DNA from: Candidatus Tectomicrobia bacterium RIFCSPLOWO2_12_FULL_69_37
GTDB taxonomy: Bacteria > UBA8248
Length of the DNA stretch: 39,807 bases
NCBI GenBank assembly: GCA_001790955.1
Contig: MGDP01000202.1
Coordinates: 1-39,807 of the forward strand
Direction: 5' to 3'
The notes beneath the pieces were generated by a model. It worked only from the letters and a program-made list of their open reading frames with translations, was not told the origin of the DNA and did no database searches. Positions 31,283 to 38,801 of this stretch are shown piece after piece. The position numbers and the translations under genes were made by a program. Positions within the stretch are counted from its first letter, which is position 1; the number at the start of each line of letters is the position of its first letter.

Positions 31283-32275
31283 ATGGCCAAGGATGTACTC
31301 ATACTGGCGGAGCGGGCGGAGGATCGCCTCGCTCTGGTGAGCAGCGAGCTGTGCGGGGTGGGCCGCAAGCTGGCCGGCGAGACGGGGGGCGCCCTCGTCG
31401 CCGTCCTGCTGGGCGGCGCGGGCACTCAGGAACTGGCCAAGGGGCTCATCGCCCTGGGGGCGGACAAGGTGATCGCCGCCGAGTCCAACCACCTCAAGGG
31501 CTATACCAACACCCTCTACACCCAGGTGACCGACGCCGCGGTGGGCCAGGTCTCCCCCTCCATCTTCTTGGTGGCCAACACCTCCATCGGGCGCGACGTG
31601 GCCCCGCGGATCGCCTTCCGCCGGGGGGCGAGCTACGCCTACGACTGCACCGAGCTCTCCATCGAGAACGGACGCCTCGCCGCCGTGCGGCCCGTCTTCG
31701 GGGGGAGCGCCATCAGCCACGTGCGCTCCCGCACCGAGGCCCTCGCCGTGGCCTGCACGCGGGCGAAGGCCTTCCCCCTCGCCGAAGTGCAGCAGGGCCG
31801 CAGCGGAGAGATCACCTCCCTCGAGGTGAAGGTCGAGTCGGGCGCGGTCAAGATGAGCTTCGTCGAGACCAAGTACGTCGAGGCCGAGGGCGTGCGCCTC
31901 GAGGACGCCGAGATCGTGGTGAGCGGCGGCCGGGGCCTGGGCGGAGCCGAGAACTTCTCCTACCTCCAAGCCCTCGCCAAGGTGCTCAAGGCGGCGGTCG
32001 GAGCCAGCCGGGCCGCCGTGGACGCGGGCTGGGCGCCCACCCAGATCCAGGTGGGCCAGACGGGCAAGATCGTGGGCCCCAACCTCTACATCGCCGTCGG
32101 CATCTCGGGAGCCATGCAGCACATGGTGGGGGCCGGGCCCAGCAAGAACATCGTGGCCATCAACACCGACCCGGAGGCGCCCATCTTCCAGCGCGCCAAG
32201 TACGGGGTGGTAGGGGATTACCGGAAGGTGATCCCCGCCTTCACGAAGAAGTGCGAGGAGCTGCTGAAGAACTGA
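31283..32275 (+). CDS. etfA: Electron transfer flavoprotein subunit alpha
   Basis: 330 residues, FAD-binding partner of EtfB. The N-terminal domain starts MAKDVLILAERAEDRL. The C-terminal FAD domain has SGGRGLGG, the GQTGKIVGPNLYIAVGISG block (FAD contacts), HMVGAGPSKNIVAINTD and EAPIFQRAKYGVVGDY, which are strongly conserved in ETF alpha. The ATG follows GAGGAGG at 8-bp spacing. A longer upstream frame overlaps etfB and is not supported. A 17-bp hairpin terminator follows within 20 bp. Confidence 0.96.
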   Translation: MAKDVLILAERAEDRLALVSSELCGVGRKLAGETGGALVAVLLGGAGTQELAKGLIALGADKVIAAESNHLKGYTNTLYTQVTDAAVGQVSPSIFLVANTSIGRDVAPRIAFRRGASYAYDCTELSIENGRLAAVRPVFGGSAISHVRSRTEALAVACTRAKAFPLAEVQQGRSGEITSLEVKVESGAVKMSFVETKYVEAEGVRLEDAEIVVSGGRGLGGAENFSYLQALAKVLKAAVGASRAAVDAGWAPTQIQVGQTGKIVGPNLYIAVGISGAMQHMVGAGPSKNIVAINTDPEAPIFQRAKYGVVGDYRKVIPAFTKKCEELLKN

Positions 32276-32292
32276 TGCGACGCCGGAGGCGA

Positions 32293-32334
32293 GAAGAAGC
32301 GGGGGGCGGTCCGCCGCCCCCCGCTTCTTCTTTC
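32293..32334 (+). terminator. Strong terminator after etfBA
   Basis: A perfect 17-bp stem (32293-32309 with 32314-32330) around the 4-nt loop TCCG, then TTTC. The end of the stem is itself T/C-rich (CTTCTTC). It separates etfA from the convergent repressor gene whose stop codon lies at 32333, and may serve both directions. Confidence 0.85.
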
Positions 32335-33052
32335 AGACGAAGGGCTGGTAGGCCCAGACCACCCGGCCCACGATGCGCTCCTCGGGATCCTCGTCCGGAA
32401 GGTCCAGGTGAGTGACCGGCTCCTCCCGGTTCTCGGGGATGAGCCAGAGGCGGGGGGGGGTCCACTGGAGCCGCTTGAGGGTGCAGCCGCCCGCCTCGTC
32501 GCGGACGGCGTAGATGCCCTCGGGCTTGATGGCCTTGTCCTTGCGGTCGATGGCCACGACGGCCCCGGGCTGGATGAGGGGGAGCATGCTGCGCCCCATC
32601 TCCCGGCTCACCCGGACGGCCACCAGGTCCTTTCGCCGGCCGATTTGGGAGACGTGGATGAGGGCGTACTCCTCGATCGCCTCCTCCACGATGCGGCTCT
32701 TGCCGGCGGCGATGGCGCCTGCGACCAGAGGGACGGCCCGGAAGTCGGGGTCCGCCACCCGCCCCGGGCCCTGGACGCCGTCCGCCACCCGGACCGCCAC
32801 GTCGAGGGGGCGCGGCTCCTCCCGCTCGGGGGCCCCCCGCCGGCCCAGGAGCCAGTCCACTGTCACCCCGAGGACATCTGCGATGCGCAGGAGCCTCCCC
32901 GCGCCGGGCTCGTTCTTGCCCTCCTCGTAGCGGACGAGGTTGGCCCAGGAGATTCCCGCCCGCCGGGCCAGTTGATTGGGGTTCAGGCCCCGCCGCTTGC
33001 GGGCCTCGGCGATTCTCTTCCCCATCTGCTTGGAGTCGGAGGGCTTGGCCAT
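32333..33052 (-). CDS. XRE-family repressor with S24 (LexA/CI-like) autoprotease domain
   Basis: 239 residues. The N-terminal helix-turn-helix (about 10-66) has LNPNQLARRAGISWANLVRYEEGK, and the C-terminal peptidase S24 domain (about 105-235) shows Ser155 (GRSMLPLI) and Lys193 (CTLKRL) as the catalytic dyad. Ala116-Gly117 in AIAAG matches the self-cleavage site of LexA-type repressors. So it is probably a DNA-damage- or stress-responsive repressor of the CI/LexA type; its target genes are unknown. A 12-bp palindrome (33061-33072) lies 9 bp upstream of the ATG, suggesting autoregulation. No clear ribosome-binding site is seen. There is no prophage around it. Confidence 0.9.
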   Translation of the reverse strand: MAKPSDSKQMGKRIAEARKRRGLNPNQLARRAGISWANLVRYEEGKNEPGAGRLLRIADVLGVTVDWLLGRRGAPEREEPRPLDVAVRVADGVQGPGRVADPDFRAVPLVAGAIAAGKSRIVEEAIEEYALIHVSQIGRRKDLVAVRVSREMGRSMLPLIQPGAVVAIDRKDKAIKPEGIYAVRDEAGGCTLKRLQWTPPRLWLIPENREEPVTHLDLPDEDPEERIVGRVVWAYQPFV

Positions 33053-33074
33053 AGGCAGGAAGGCGATCGCCTAT
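33051..33074. promoter_or_regulatory. Candidate operator of the XRE-S24 repressor
   Basis: A perfect 12-bp palindrome AGGCGATCGCCT (33061-33072) sits 9 bp before the start codon. A wider inverted repeat ATAGGC (33051-33056) / GCCTAT (33069-33074) overlaps the ATG. A TAGGAT-like -10 lies upstream at 33113-33118 with a weak TTTTCG -35 17 bp away. Confidence 0.5.
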
Positions 33075-33186
33075 CCCCGGGCGGAGGGGAAGCCAGGAAA
33101 TTCGTTCTCGCTATCCTAGCATGGCGGACAAAAAGCGAAAAGGCGTTTTTTTAATCTCCTAGCCCCTAGAAAAAGCACCGTCCCGC

Positions 33187-33873
33187 CTAGTCGTTCAGGA
33201 TAGCCACCGCCCGGATGGGGCTGCCGGTTCCTTCCTTGATCTTGAGAGGGAGGCCGATGAACTGGAACTGGCCCTTCCCGATGAGCTCCTCCAGCTGGAC
33301 GAGGCTCTCCATGTGAGTGATGCCCAGCTCGTGGCAGGCCTTGTGGACGAGGGAGTTGACGTTCCCCTCCGGGCCCGGGCGCATGGAGTCGATGCCGAAG
33401 CTCACGATACCCTGCTTGGCCAGCCACTCGGTGGCGGCGACGTTCACGCCGGGGTTGTCGGTGTTGTAGGCCGGCTTCGGAAAGGTGCGCGCGTGGTGGC
33501 CCGTGCACAGGAGGACGGTGCCCCCCTTCGGGATCGGAGCCCCGGCCTTCGCCGCCGCCTCCTCGAGGTGCTTCGGGGTGATCTCCGCCCGGGGCGCCAT
33601 GTGGCGCAGGTCGAGGCACACGCCCGGGACAATGCACCTCTCCAGCGGGAACTTGTCGATGCTCGTGCCGGTCTTGTGGAAATGGCGCGGGGCGTCGAGG
33701 TGGGTGGTGCCGTGGTCCGGCATCGAGAAGTACATGACGGCGTTGCCCCACACGTTGCCCGAGTCCCGGAAGGCCTCGTCGTGATCTTTCCACACCCCCA
33801 CGATGATGGAGGGCTGGCCAGGGTACTGGGGAGTGCGGTGGTAGATTTCGCGGCTCAAGTCGATGATCTTCAT
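33187..33873 (-). CDS. Cyclase-family metal-dependent hydrolase
   Basis: 228 residues, related to kynurenine formamidase/KynB and other cyclase-family hydrolases that open cyclic amides or formamides. The family metal-binding motif appears as HGTTHLDAPRHF (54-65) with His54, His58, Asp60 and His64. The start MKIIDLSREIYHRTPQYPG and a later LCTGHHA segment also fit. No tryptophan-degradation genes are near, so the substrate is open. GGAGAGGG stands before the ATG. It follows the LVIVD-repeat gene by 24 bp and is probably co-transcribed with it. Confidence 0.9.
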   Translation of the reverse strand: MKIIDLSREIYHRTPQYPGQPSIIVGVWKDHDEAFRDSGNVWGNAVMYFSMPDHGTTHLDAPRHFHKTGTSIDKFPLERCIVPGVCLDLRHMAPRAEITPKHLEEAAAKAGAPIPKGGTVLLCTGHHARTFPKPAYNTDNPGVNVAATEWLAKQGIVSFGIDSMRPGPEGNVNSLVHKACHELGITHMESLVQLEELIGKGQFQFIGLPLKIKEGTGSPIRAVAILND

Positions 33874-33897
33874 TCGCCCTCTCCTTGGGGTCCGCTC

Positions 33898-35139
33898 CTA
33901 GGCGGTGCAGCGAAGGATATGGAGGCCGTGGTTCTTGTCGGTCAGGTAGATGAACCCCCGCCGGTCCACCAGGACGTCCTCGCTCTGGGTGACGAGGGCC
34001 TTGGGGAGCATGCCCAGGCGCCTCCGAGGGTCCGAGGGCACGTAGTAGGCGATCTCCCGGGGATGGACCGGGTCCCGGAGGTCGTACACCCGGAGGCCGG
34101 CGTTGAAATAGGTGAGGTACACCCGGTCGTCGCGCTGCTCCATCCAGGGGAGACCCTGCGGGTGGTGCTGGTTGTGGGGGCCGAAGCGCCCGCCCCGCTC
34201 GCAGAAGTTCTTGTGGCTGTAGCCGGGCGGGGGGTCAGGCACCGGGAAGAGGCTCATGAGGCGCGGGTTCGTCTCGTCCTTGATGTCGATGACGGCGGCG
34301 TAGTTGAGCGGCTCGTCGCAGTTCTCCTTGAGGGCTTCGCTGTTGGCGATGGCGATGCCCCGCTTCACGAAGGGGTACACCGTGTGCATGGCCAGGGTGC
34401 TGCCGAGAGGGGGGTGCACGTTCAGCCGCCCGACGAACTTGGGCGAGGCGATGTCCTCGATGTTGAGGATGACCATCCCGCCCCCGGCGTAGGGGACGTA
34501 GGCCCGCCCGCCCTCGGCGTGGGCGGGGCCGTGGTTGAAGACGCGCCTCCCTTCCCCGCCCCCGTGGGTGACGCCCCCTCCCCCCTTCTCCTGCTCGGGC
34601 AGCCACCAGCGGCAGACCTCCGCGGGCTTGGAGGGGTCCTGGAGGTCGATGACCCGGTAGATGTTCCCGTCGTAGCCCGGGCAGTAGGCCGAGAGATGGG
34701 CGTAGCGGCCGCCGTTGTAGAAGTTGCGGTGGGTGCCCTGGGCGCCGGTCTCCCAGTGGGAAAGGAGGCGGGGGGAGGCGGGATCCTTCCCCACATCCCA
34801 GATGAAGACTCCCTCCTTCTCGGGCGGATCGTCGGGGCGCGGCCCCCAGCCCGCCGGAATCTTCTCGAGCGAGGTGACGAGCAGGCCGTCGGCCGCCTGC
34901 ACCTGGAGGGTCCAGGTGTTGTCCGGGCCGGGGATGAAGCGGAGGTACTGGGGATTCTCCGGGTCGGTGACGTCCAGCACGCTCCAGCCGCTCACCCAGA
35001 AGCAGGAAAGGTAGAGGTAGAAGCGGCCGTTCGTCTCCTGCATGGCGATCTTGAAGGCGGGCCGGTCCTCCAGGCCGTGGTAGCCCACGAACTCCATGTT
35101 CCAGGCGGCCAGGGCGGCCGGCGCCTGCGCTGACGTCAT
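33898..35139 (-). CDS. LVIVD-repeat beta-propeller-like protein
   Basis: 413 residues built of repeats ending in patterns such as WSVLDVTDPENPQYL, IYRVIDLQDPSKPAEV, MVILNIEDIASPKFV and LRVYDLRDPVHPREI, the LVIVD repeat. It probably folds as a beta-propeller. A His-rich loop (GPHNQHHPQ) could bind metal. No signal peptide is obvious after the chosen start. ATG 35139 follows GGGAGGGGG; a longer frame to 35235 has no ribosome-binding site. It is divergent from the bd-superfamily oxidase and upstream of the cyclase gene. Function unknown. Confidence 0.85.
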   Translation of the reverse strand: MTSAQAPAALAAWNMEFVGYHGLEDRPAFKIAMQETNGRFYLYLSCFWVSGWSVLDVTDPENPQYLRFIPGPDNTWTLQVQAADGLLVTSLEKIPAGWGPRPDDPPEKEGVFIWDVGKDPASPRLLSHWETGAQGTHRNFYNGGRYAHLSAYCPGYDGNIYRVIDLQDPSKPAEVCRWWLPEQEKGGGGVTHGGGEGRRVFNHGPAHAEGGRAYVPYAGGGMVILNIEDIASPKFVGRLNVHPPLGSTLAMHTVYPFVKRGIAIANSEALKENCDEPLNYAAVIDIKDETNPRLMSLFPVPDPPPGYSHKNFCERGGRFGPHNQHHPQGLPWMEQRDDRVYLTYFNAGLRVYDLRDPVHPREIAYYVPSDPRRRLGMLPKALVTQSEDVLVDRRGFIYLTDKNHGLHILRCTA

Positions 35140-35231
35140 CGCCCCCTCCCTGCGGGCGCGCCTCGGTGGCACCCCCGCCCCCGGTGATCTTCTTCGCATG
35201 ATCGCTGCGCGGTGCCCTCCCCATATGTACC

Positions 35232-35248
35232 CCACCGGCGCGCGGTGG
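35232..35248. promoter_or_regulatory. Inverted repeat in the LVIVD/bd divergent region
   Basis: CCACCG-GCGCG-CGGTGG, perfect 6-bp arms. It fills the 17-bp spacer of a weak plus-strand promoter (TGTACC / TAAAGT) and most of the spacer of a weak minus-strand one (TTTACC / TACATA). Candidate operator acting on both divergent units. Confidence 0.4.
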
Positions 35249-35299
35249 TAAAGTAGCCGGGCCTGCCTCCGGCCCTCGCTCTTCCTGGAGAGCGCCGCT

Positions 35300-36703
35300 G
35301 TGGAATTCCCCTACTATCCCCTCAACGACTTCGGCCCCGCCATGAAGGGGATGGTGATCGGGGGGCTCGGCATCTTCCACGTCTTCCTCGCCCAGTTCGC
35401 CATCGGGGGCGGGATGCTCATGTGCTACTTCCAGTGGCTCTCCCAGACGGGGCGGGAGCCCGCCGCCCGGGAGGCCCTGGACGGCTACTTCAAGTTCCTC
35501 GTCCTTGTGAGCTTCGTGGCGGGCGCCCTGACCGGGGTAGCGATGTGGTTCACCACCATTCAGATCAGCCCGCGCACCATCGGGATGATGGTGGAGGAGT
35601 TCCACTGGATCTGGGCGACCGAGTGGACCTTTTTCTGCCTGGAGGTGGCGGCGGGCTACGCCTACTACCGCTGCGGCGGGGGGCTCGCCGACCGCGCCCG
35701 CATGACCCTGCTCGCCCTCTACTCCCTGGCGGCCTGGTTCAGCCTCTTCTGGATCAACGGCATCCTCTCCTGGCAACTCACCCCCGGGGGGTGGACACCC
35801 GCCGGCAGCGTGTGGGCGGGCTTCTTCAACCCGAGCTTCTGGCCCTCCCTCTTCTACCGGACCTTCGCCGCGATGAGCATCGCCGCCCTGGTCGCCTGCG
35901 TGGTGGTGAACGCCCATCCTCGGCTTAGCCTGGGGGAGCGCGACGCCCTCATCCACCGGGCGGCCCACTTCCTCATCCCGATGGCGCTCATGCCCGTCCT
36001 GGGGCTGTGGTACCTCTACGCCATCCCGCCCGACAGCCGGGCCTGGGCTCTCGGGGGGAGCGCCGCCATGACCCTCTTCACCGGGGTGGCGGCGGGAGCC
36101 TCCCTCTTCGTGGGGCTCTACGCCCTGATCGGCCTGAACCTCCAGCGCGTCACCATCAACGGGGCGACGGCCACCCTCCTCTGCGGCCTGGCCTTCGTGG
36201 CCACGGGGGGCGGAGAGTTCGTCCGCGAGGGGGTGCGGAAGCCCTACACCGTCCGGGGCGCCCTCTTCTCCAACTCCATCGCACCCTCCGAGGTCGCCGA
36301 GCTGCGGCGCGTGGGCTCGGTGACCCGCGACCCCTACCCCCTCCGCCATCCGCAGGCCTATCCGAACGACCAGGTGCGGCTCGGGGCCAAGGTCTTCCGC
36401 TTCCTGTGCGGCGTCTGCCACACGATGGACGGGGCGAACGGCCTGGTGCATCTCGCGGGAACCTGGACCCTCGAGCAGCTGCGCCTGAACATCGCCAAGC
36501 TCCAGCTCACCAAGCCCTTCATGCCCCCTTTCGCCGGGACGGCGGACGAGCTGGAAGCCCTCGTCCAGCTTATCTCCTGGACCCGGGCTGGGCGCCCTGA
36601 GGATTGGCCCCTCTCGAACGAGGTTCCCACCATCGTCCAGATCGACCGATGGCTCCAGGAGGCGGGGATTCACCCGGCCTCCCAGCGGGAGGGGAAGCGG
36701 TGA
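35300..36703 (+). CDS. Cytochrome bd-superfamily subunit I with fused cytochrome c
   Basis: 467 residues with about nine hydrophobic helices and a C-terminal haem-c domain. The CydA-like part has His27 (GIFHVFLAQFAIGGG), the EEFHWIWATEWTFFCLEV helix (Glu99/Glu100 and later acidic residues of the oxygen-site region), His in RAAHFLIP and the GEFVREGVRKPYTV segment that resembles the CydA GRQPW region. The CydA Q-loop is not seen. The tail (about 345-455) has one haem-c motif CGVCH (371-375) and a Met in FMPPF (Met409). This is the layout described for OR-C members of the bd superfamily, which may take electrons from cytochrome c. Start: GTG 35300 with GGAG upstream. The stop overlaps the next gene. 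Confidence 0.85.
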   Translation: MEFPYYPLNDFGPAMKGMVIGGLGIFHVFLAQFAIGGGMLMCYFQWLSQTGREPAAREALDGYFKFLVLVSFVAGALTGVAMWFTTIQISPRTIGMMVEEFHWIWATEWTFFCLEVAAGYAYYRCGGGLADRARMTLLALYSLAAWFSLFWINGILSWQLTPGGWTPAGSVWAGFFNPSFWPSLFYRTFAAMSIAALVACVVVNAHPRLSLGERDALIHRAAHFLIPMALMPVLGLWYLYAIPPDSRAWALGGSAAMTLFTGVAAGASLFVGLYALIGLNLQRVTINGATATLLCGLAFVATGGGEFVREGVRKPYTVRGALFSNSIAPSEVAELRRVGSVTRDPYPLRHPQAYPNDQVRLGAKVFRFLCGVCHTMDGANGLVHLAGTWTLEQLRLNIAKLQLTKPFMPPFAGTADELEALVQLISWTRAGRPEDWPLSNEVPTIVQIDRWLQEAGIHPASQREGKR

Positions 36704-37827
36704 GCGCCCCCTTCCCGTTGGGCTTCCCTGCGCCGACCGCCTTCTACCTCTCCTTCTACGTCCTCACCCTGCTCATCCACGTCATGTTCATGAGCTACGT
36801 TCTGGCGGGGACGGGATACCTGGTGGCCGTCCATTTCCTCCCCGGCGGCTTCGCCGGCTCCCGCCACCGGGCGCCCCTGGCCGAGATCCTGCGGGACTGG
36901 ATGCCCTTCGCCCTGAGCGGGGCCATCACGGCGGGGGTGGCGCCGCTCCTCTTCGTCCAGATCCTCTACCAGCGGGCCTTCTACACGGCGAACATCCTGC
37001 TCTTCCACAGGTGGATGGCCATCCTCCCCGTCCTCATCGCGGGCTTCTACCTGCTCTACCTCCTCAAGATCCGCTGGGTCACCGAGGGCCCCCCGGCGCG
37101 GGGAGGCTTCATCGCCCTCGCCGCCTGGCTCTGCTTCGGCTTCACCGGCTACTCCTGGACGGAGAACCACCTGCTGAGCCTCCAGCCCGCGGCCTGGCCC
37201 GTCTTCTTCGGCGCGGACTCCCTCTTCTTCTGGACCGGGGCCCTTCTCCCCCGCCTCGGGCTGTGGGCCGCGGGGACCATTCCCGTGATGGCGCTCCTCC
37301 TGGGATGGCAGTTCCGCCTCACCTACGAAGGCACTCCCTACGTTCCCCCCTATGAGATCCGCCGCCTGGCGCTCGTCGCCCTGGCGGGCCTTCTCCTGAG
37401 CGCCCTCGCGGGAGTGGGATACGGCTCCTTCCTCTCGCCCGCCGCCCGGGAGTTCGTCCAGGGGGCGGCGGGCGAGCCCTACCTCGGCCTCGCCCTGATC
37501 GGCTGGCTGATCCAGGCCGCGATCTGGCTCACCGTCTGGAAGAGGGCCTCCCTCCGGCCCGGGCTCCTCGGGGCGGCCTCGCTGGGGGCTTTTCTCTCGG
37601 TGCTGGGGATGACGGTGCTGCGCGAGGGGGTGCGGATCACCTCCCTGCCCGCCGGGCGCCTCTACGCGCTTCACGAGCGGGCGTCCCAGGTGGGGGGCCT
37701 GCCAGTCTTCCTCTTCTTCCTCGTCCTGAACGCCGCCCTCGTGGGCTGGTGCATCGTCCTGGCGCGAAAGGCGAAATCCTCCCCCGGGCCGGGGGAGGAT
37801 CTGCGGGACCTGCTGGACCGGCGGTGA
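36700..37827 (+). CDS. Second bd-superfamily membrane subunit (CydA-like paralogue)
   Basis: 375 residues, about eight or nine helices. It begins at GTG 36700, overlapping the previous stop by 4 bp (GTGA) and preceded by AGGGGA; a longer upstream frame would overlap the first gene heavily. Its start resembles the first subunit: His27 lies at the same position (LLIHVMFMSYVLAGTGYL) and LREGVRI repeats the REGVRKP segment of subunit I. So it looks like a duplicated CydA-type subunit rather than a CydB, as reported for some bd-superfamily members. It probably forms a heterodimer with the upstream product. No haem-c motif. Confidence 0.8.
   Translation: MSAPFPLGFPAPTAFYLSFYVLTLLIHVMFMSYVLAGTGYLVAVHFLPGGFAGSRHRAPLAEILRDWMPFALSGAITAGVAPLLFVQILYQRAFYTANILLFHRWMAILPVLIAGFYLLYLLKIRWVTEGPPARGGFIALAAWLCFGFTGYSWTENHLLSLQPAAWPVFFGADSLFFWTGALLPRLGLWAAGTIPVMALLLGWQFRLTYEGTPYVPPYEIRRLALVALAGLLLSALAGVGYGSFLSPAAREFVQGAAGEPYLGLALIGWLIQAAIWLTVWKRASLRPGLLGAASLGAFLSVLGMTVLREGVRITSLPAGRLYALHERASQVGGLPVFLFFLVLNAALVGWCIVLARKAKSSPGPGEDLRDLLDRR
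37776..37800 (-). terminator. Terminator for the SDR gene inside the bd subunit II coding end
   Basis: Perfect 10-bp arms (37776-37785 and 37791-37800, ATCCTCCCCC/GGGGGAGGAT) around a 5-nt loop. On the minus strand it is followed by the T-rich TTCGCCTTTCG. It lies 32 bp beyond the SDR stop but within the last codons of the convergent gene. Confidence 0.6.
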
Positions 37828-37831
37828 GCGC

Positions 37832-38626
37832 CTAGCGCACGGCGTTGGTCTCCCCGCCGTCCACGGTGATGGACTCGCCCGTGATGTAGCTCCCCATGTC
37901 CGAGCACAGGAAGACCACCAGCTTGGCCACGTCGTCCACCCGGACGAAGCGCCCCATCGGGATGGCCGCCAGCCGATCCCGTGCCACGTCGTCCACGCTC
38001 GTCCCCGTCAGATCGGCGATCCGCTGCTGCTGGATGGTCATCCGCGGGGTCTCGGTCACGCCCGGGTTCACCGCGTTCACCCGGATGTTCCAGGGCGCTA
38101 CGCGCCGCGCGAGCTGGTGCTTGTAAGGCAGCAGCATGCCGTTCGACATGCAGCCCGAGCCGTGCCAGACCGAGGTGTGGACGTGGGCGAGCCCCAGGGT
38201 GAAGACGATGCTCCCCCCTCCCCGGGCCTTCATGTGGGGGACGGCCGCCTTGACCAGCCGAACCGCAGCCCGGACCTTGAGGTTGATGGAGAGGTCGATG
38301 TCGCCGTCCGTGGTCTCGGCGGGGTCGGAGCGGCGGGCGGTGCCGGCCACGTTCACCAGGAAGTCGAGCGCGCCCAGGCGCTGGACCGTTTCCCCGACGG
38401 CCCACTCGGTCCTGCCCGGCTCGGTCAGGTCCGCTGGAAGGGCCTCGGCGCGCCCACCCGCCCTCCGGATATCCTGGACGACCTCATCCAGGTTCTTGCC
38501 GTTGCGGGCCACCAGGGCCACCGCCGCCCCGGCCCGGGCGAGCCACTCCCCGCAGCCCCGGCCGATGCCCTGGCTCCCGCCCGTGACCAGGGCGCACTTC
38601 CCGCTCAAGTCGATGGAAACCGCCAT
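37832..38626 (-). CDS. SDR-family protein without the YxxxK active site
   Basis: 264 residues with the classical short-chain dehydrogenase fold: TGGSQGIG (15-22) nucleotide loop, an acidic DLTEP at about 66-70, NVAG (92-95), Asn115 in SINLKV and IRVNAVNPG (181-189). Counting back 18 residues from IRVN, the catalytic Lys position is Asn162 and the Tyr position is Gly158 (GCMSN in place of YxxxK); the Ser position is also not Ser. It may therefore bind NAD(P) without normal SDR catalysis, or use other residues. It is convergent with the bd gene pair (4 bp apart). Confidence 0.85.
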   Translation of the reverse strand: MAVSIDLSGKCALVTGGSQGIGRGCGEWLARAGAAVALVARNGKNLDEVVQDIRRAGGRAEALPADLTEPGRTEWAVGETVQRLGALDFLVNVAGTARRSDPAETTDGDIDLSINLKVRAAVRLVKAAVPHMKARGGGSIVFTLGLAHVHTSVWHGSGCMSNGMLLPYKHQLARRVAPWNIRVNAVNPGVTETPRMTIQQQRIADLTGTSVDDVARDRLAAIPMGRFVRVDDVAKLVVFLCSDMGSYITGESITVDGGETNAVR

Positions 38627-38741
38627 CCGTCCCCTCCCTCCCGATTCCGAGCGCCCGGACGGCCCCGGCGCGCGGGGGACCTCCCCGGCCGGATTCCGTC
38701 CAAAAGATGTGCCGAAACACCCGATTTTACCTATATTGAGT

Positions 38742-38764
38742 TTCAGGAAGCCAATCGGCCTGAA
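38742..38764 (+). other. Leader hairpin upstream of pgk
   Basis: TTCAGG (38742-38747) and CCTGAA (38759-38764) pair around an 11-nt segment that can itself pair (GCC/GGC). An AT-rich block with TATATT (38732-38737) just upstream is the likely -10 of the pgk promoter; no good -35 was found. Confidence 0.3.
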
Positions 38765-38801
38765 TCATTCCCCCGCAACCTTATCCTCTAGAGAGAGCGA
38801 C

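Noticed and set aside
36604-36699. Earlier ATG for the second bd-superfamily subunit
   Set aside because: It would overlap subunit I by about 100 bp and add a Pro/Gly-rich stretch. GTG 36700 with AGGGGA and a 4-bp overlap fits better, and it places His27 in register with subunit I.
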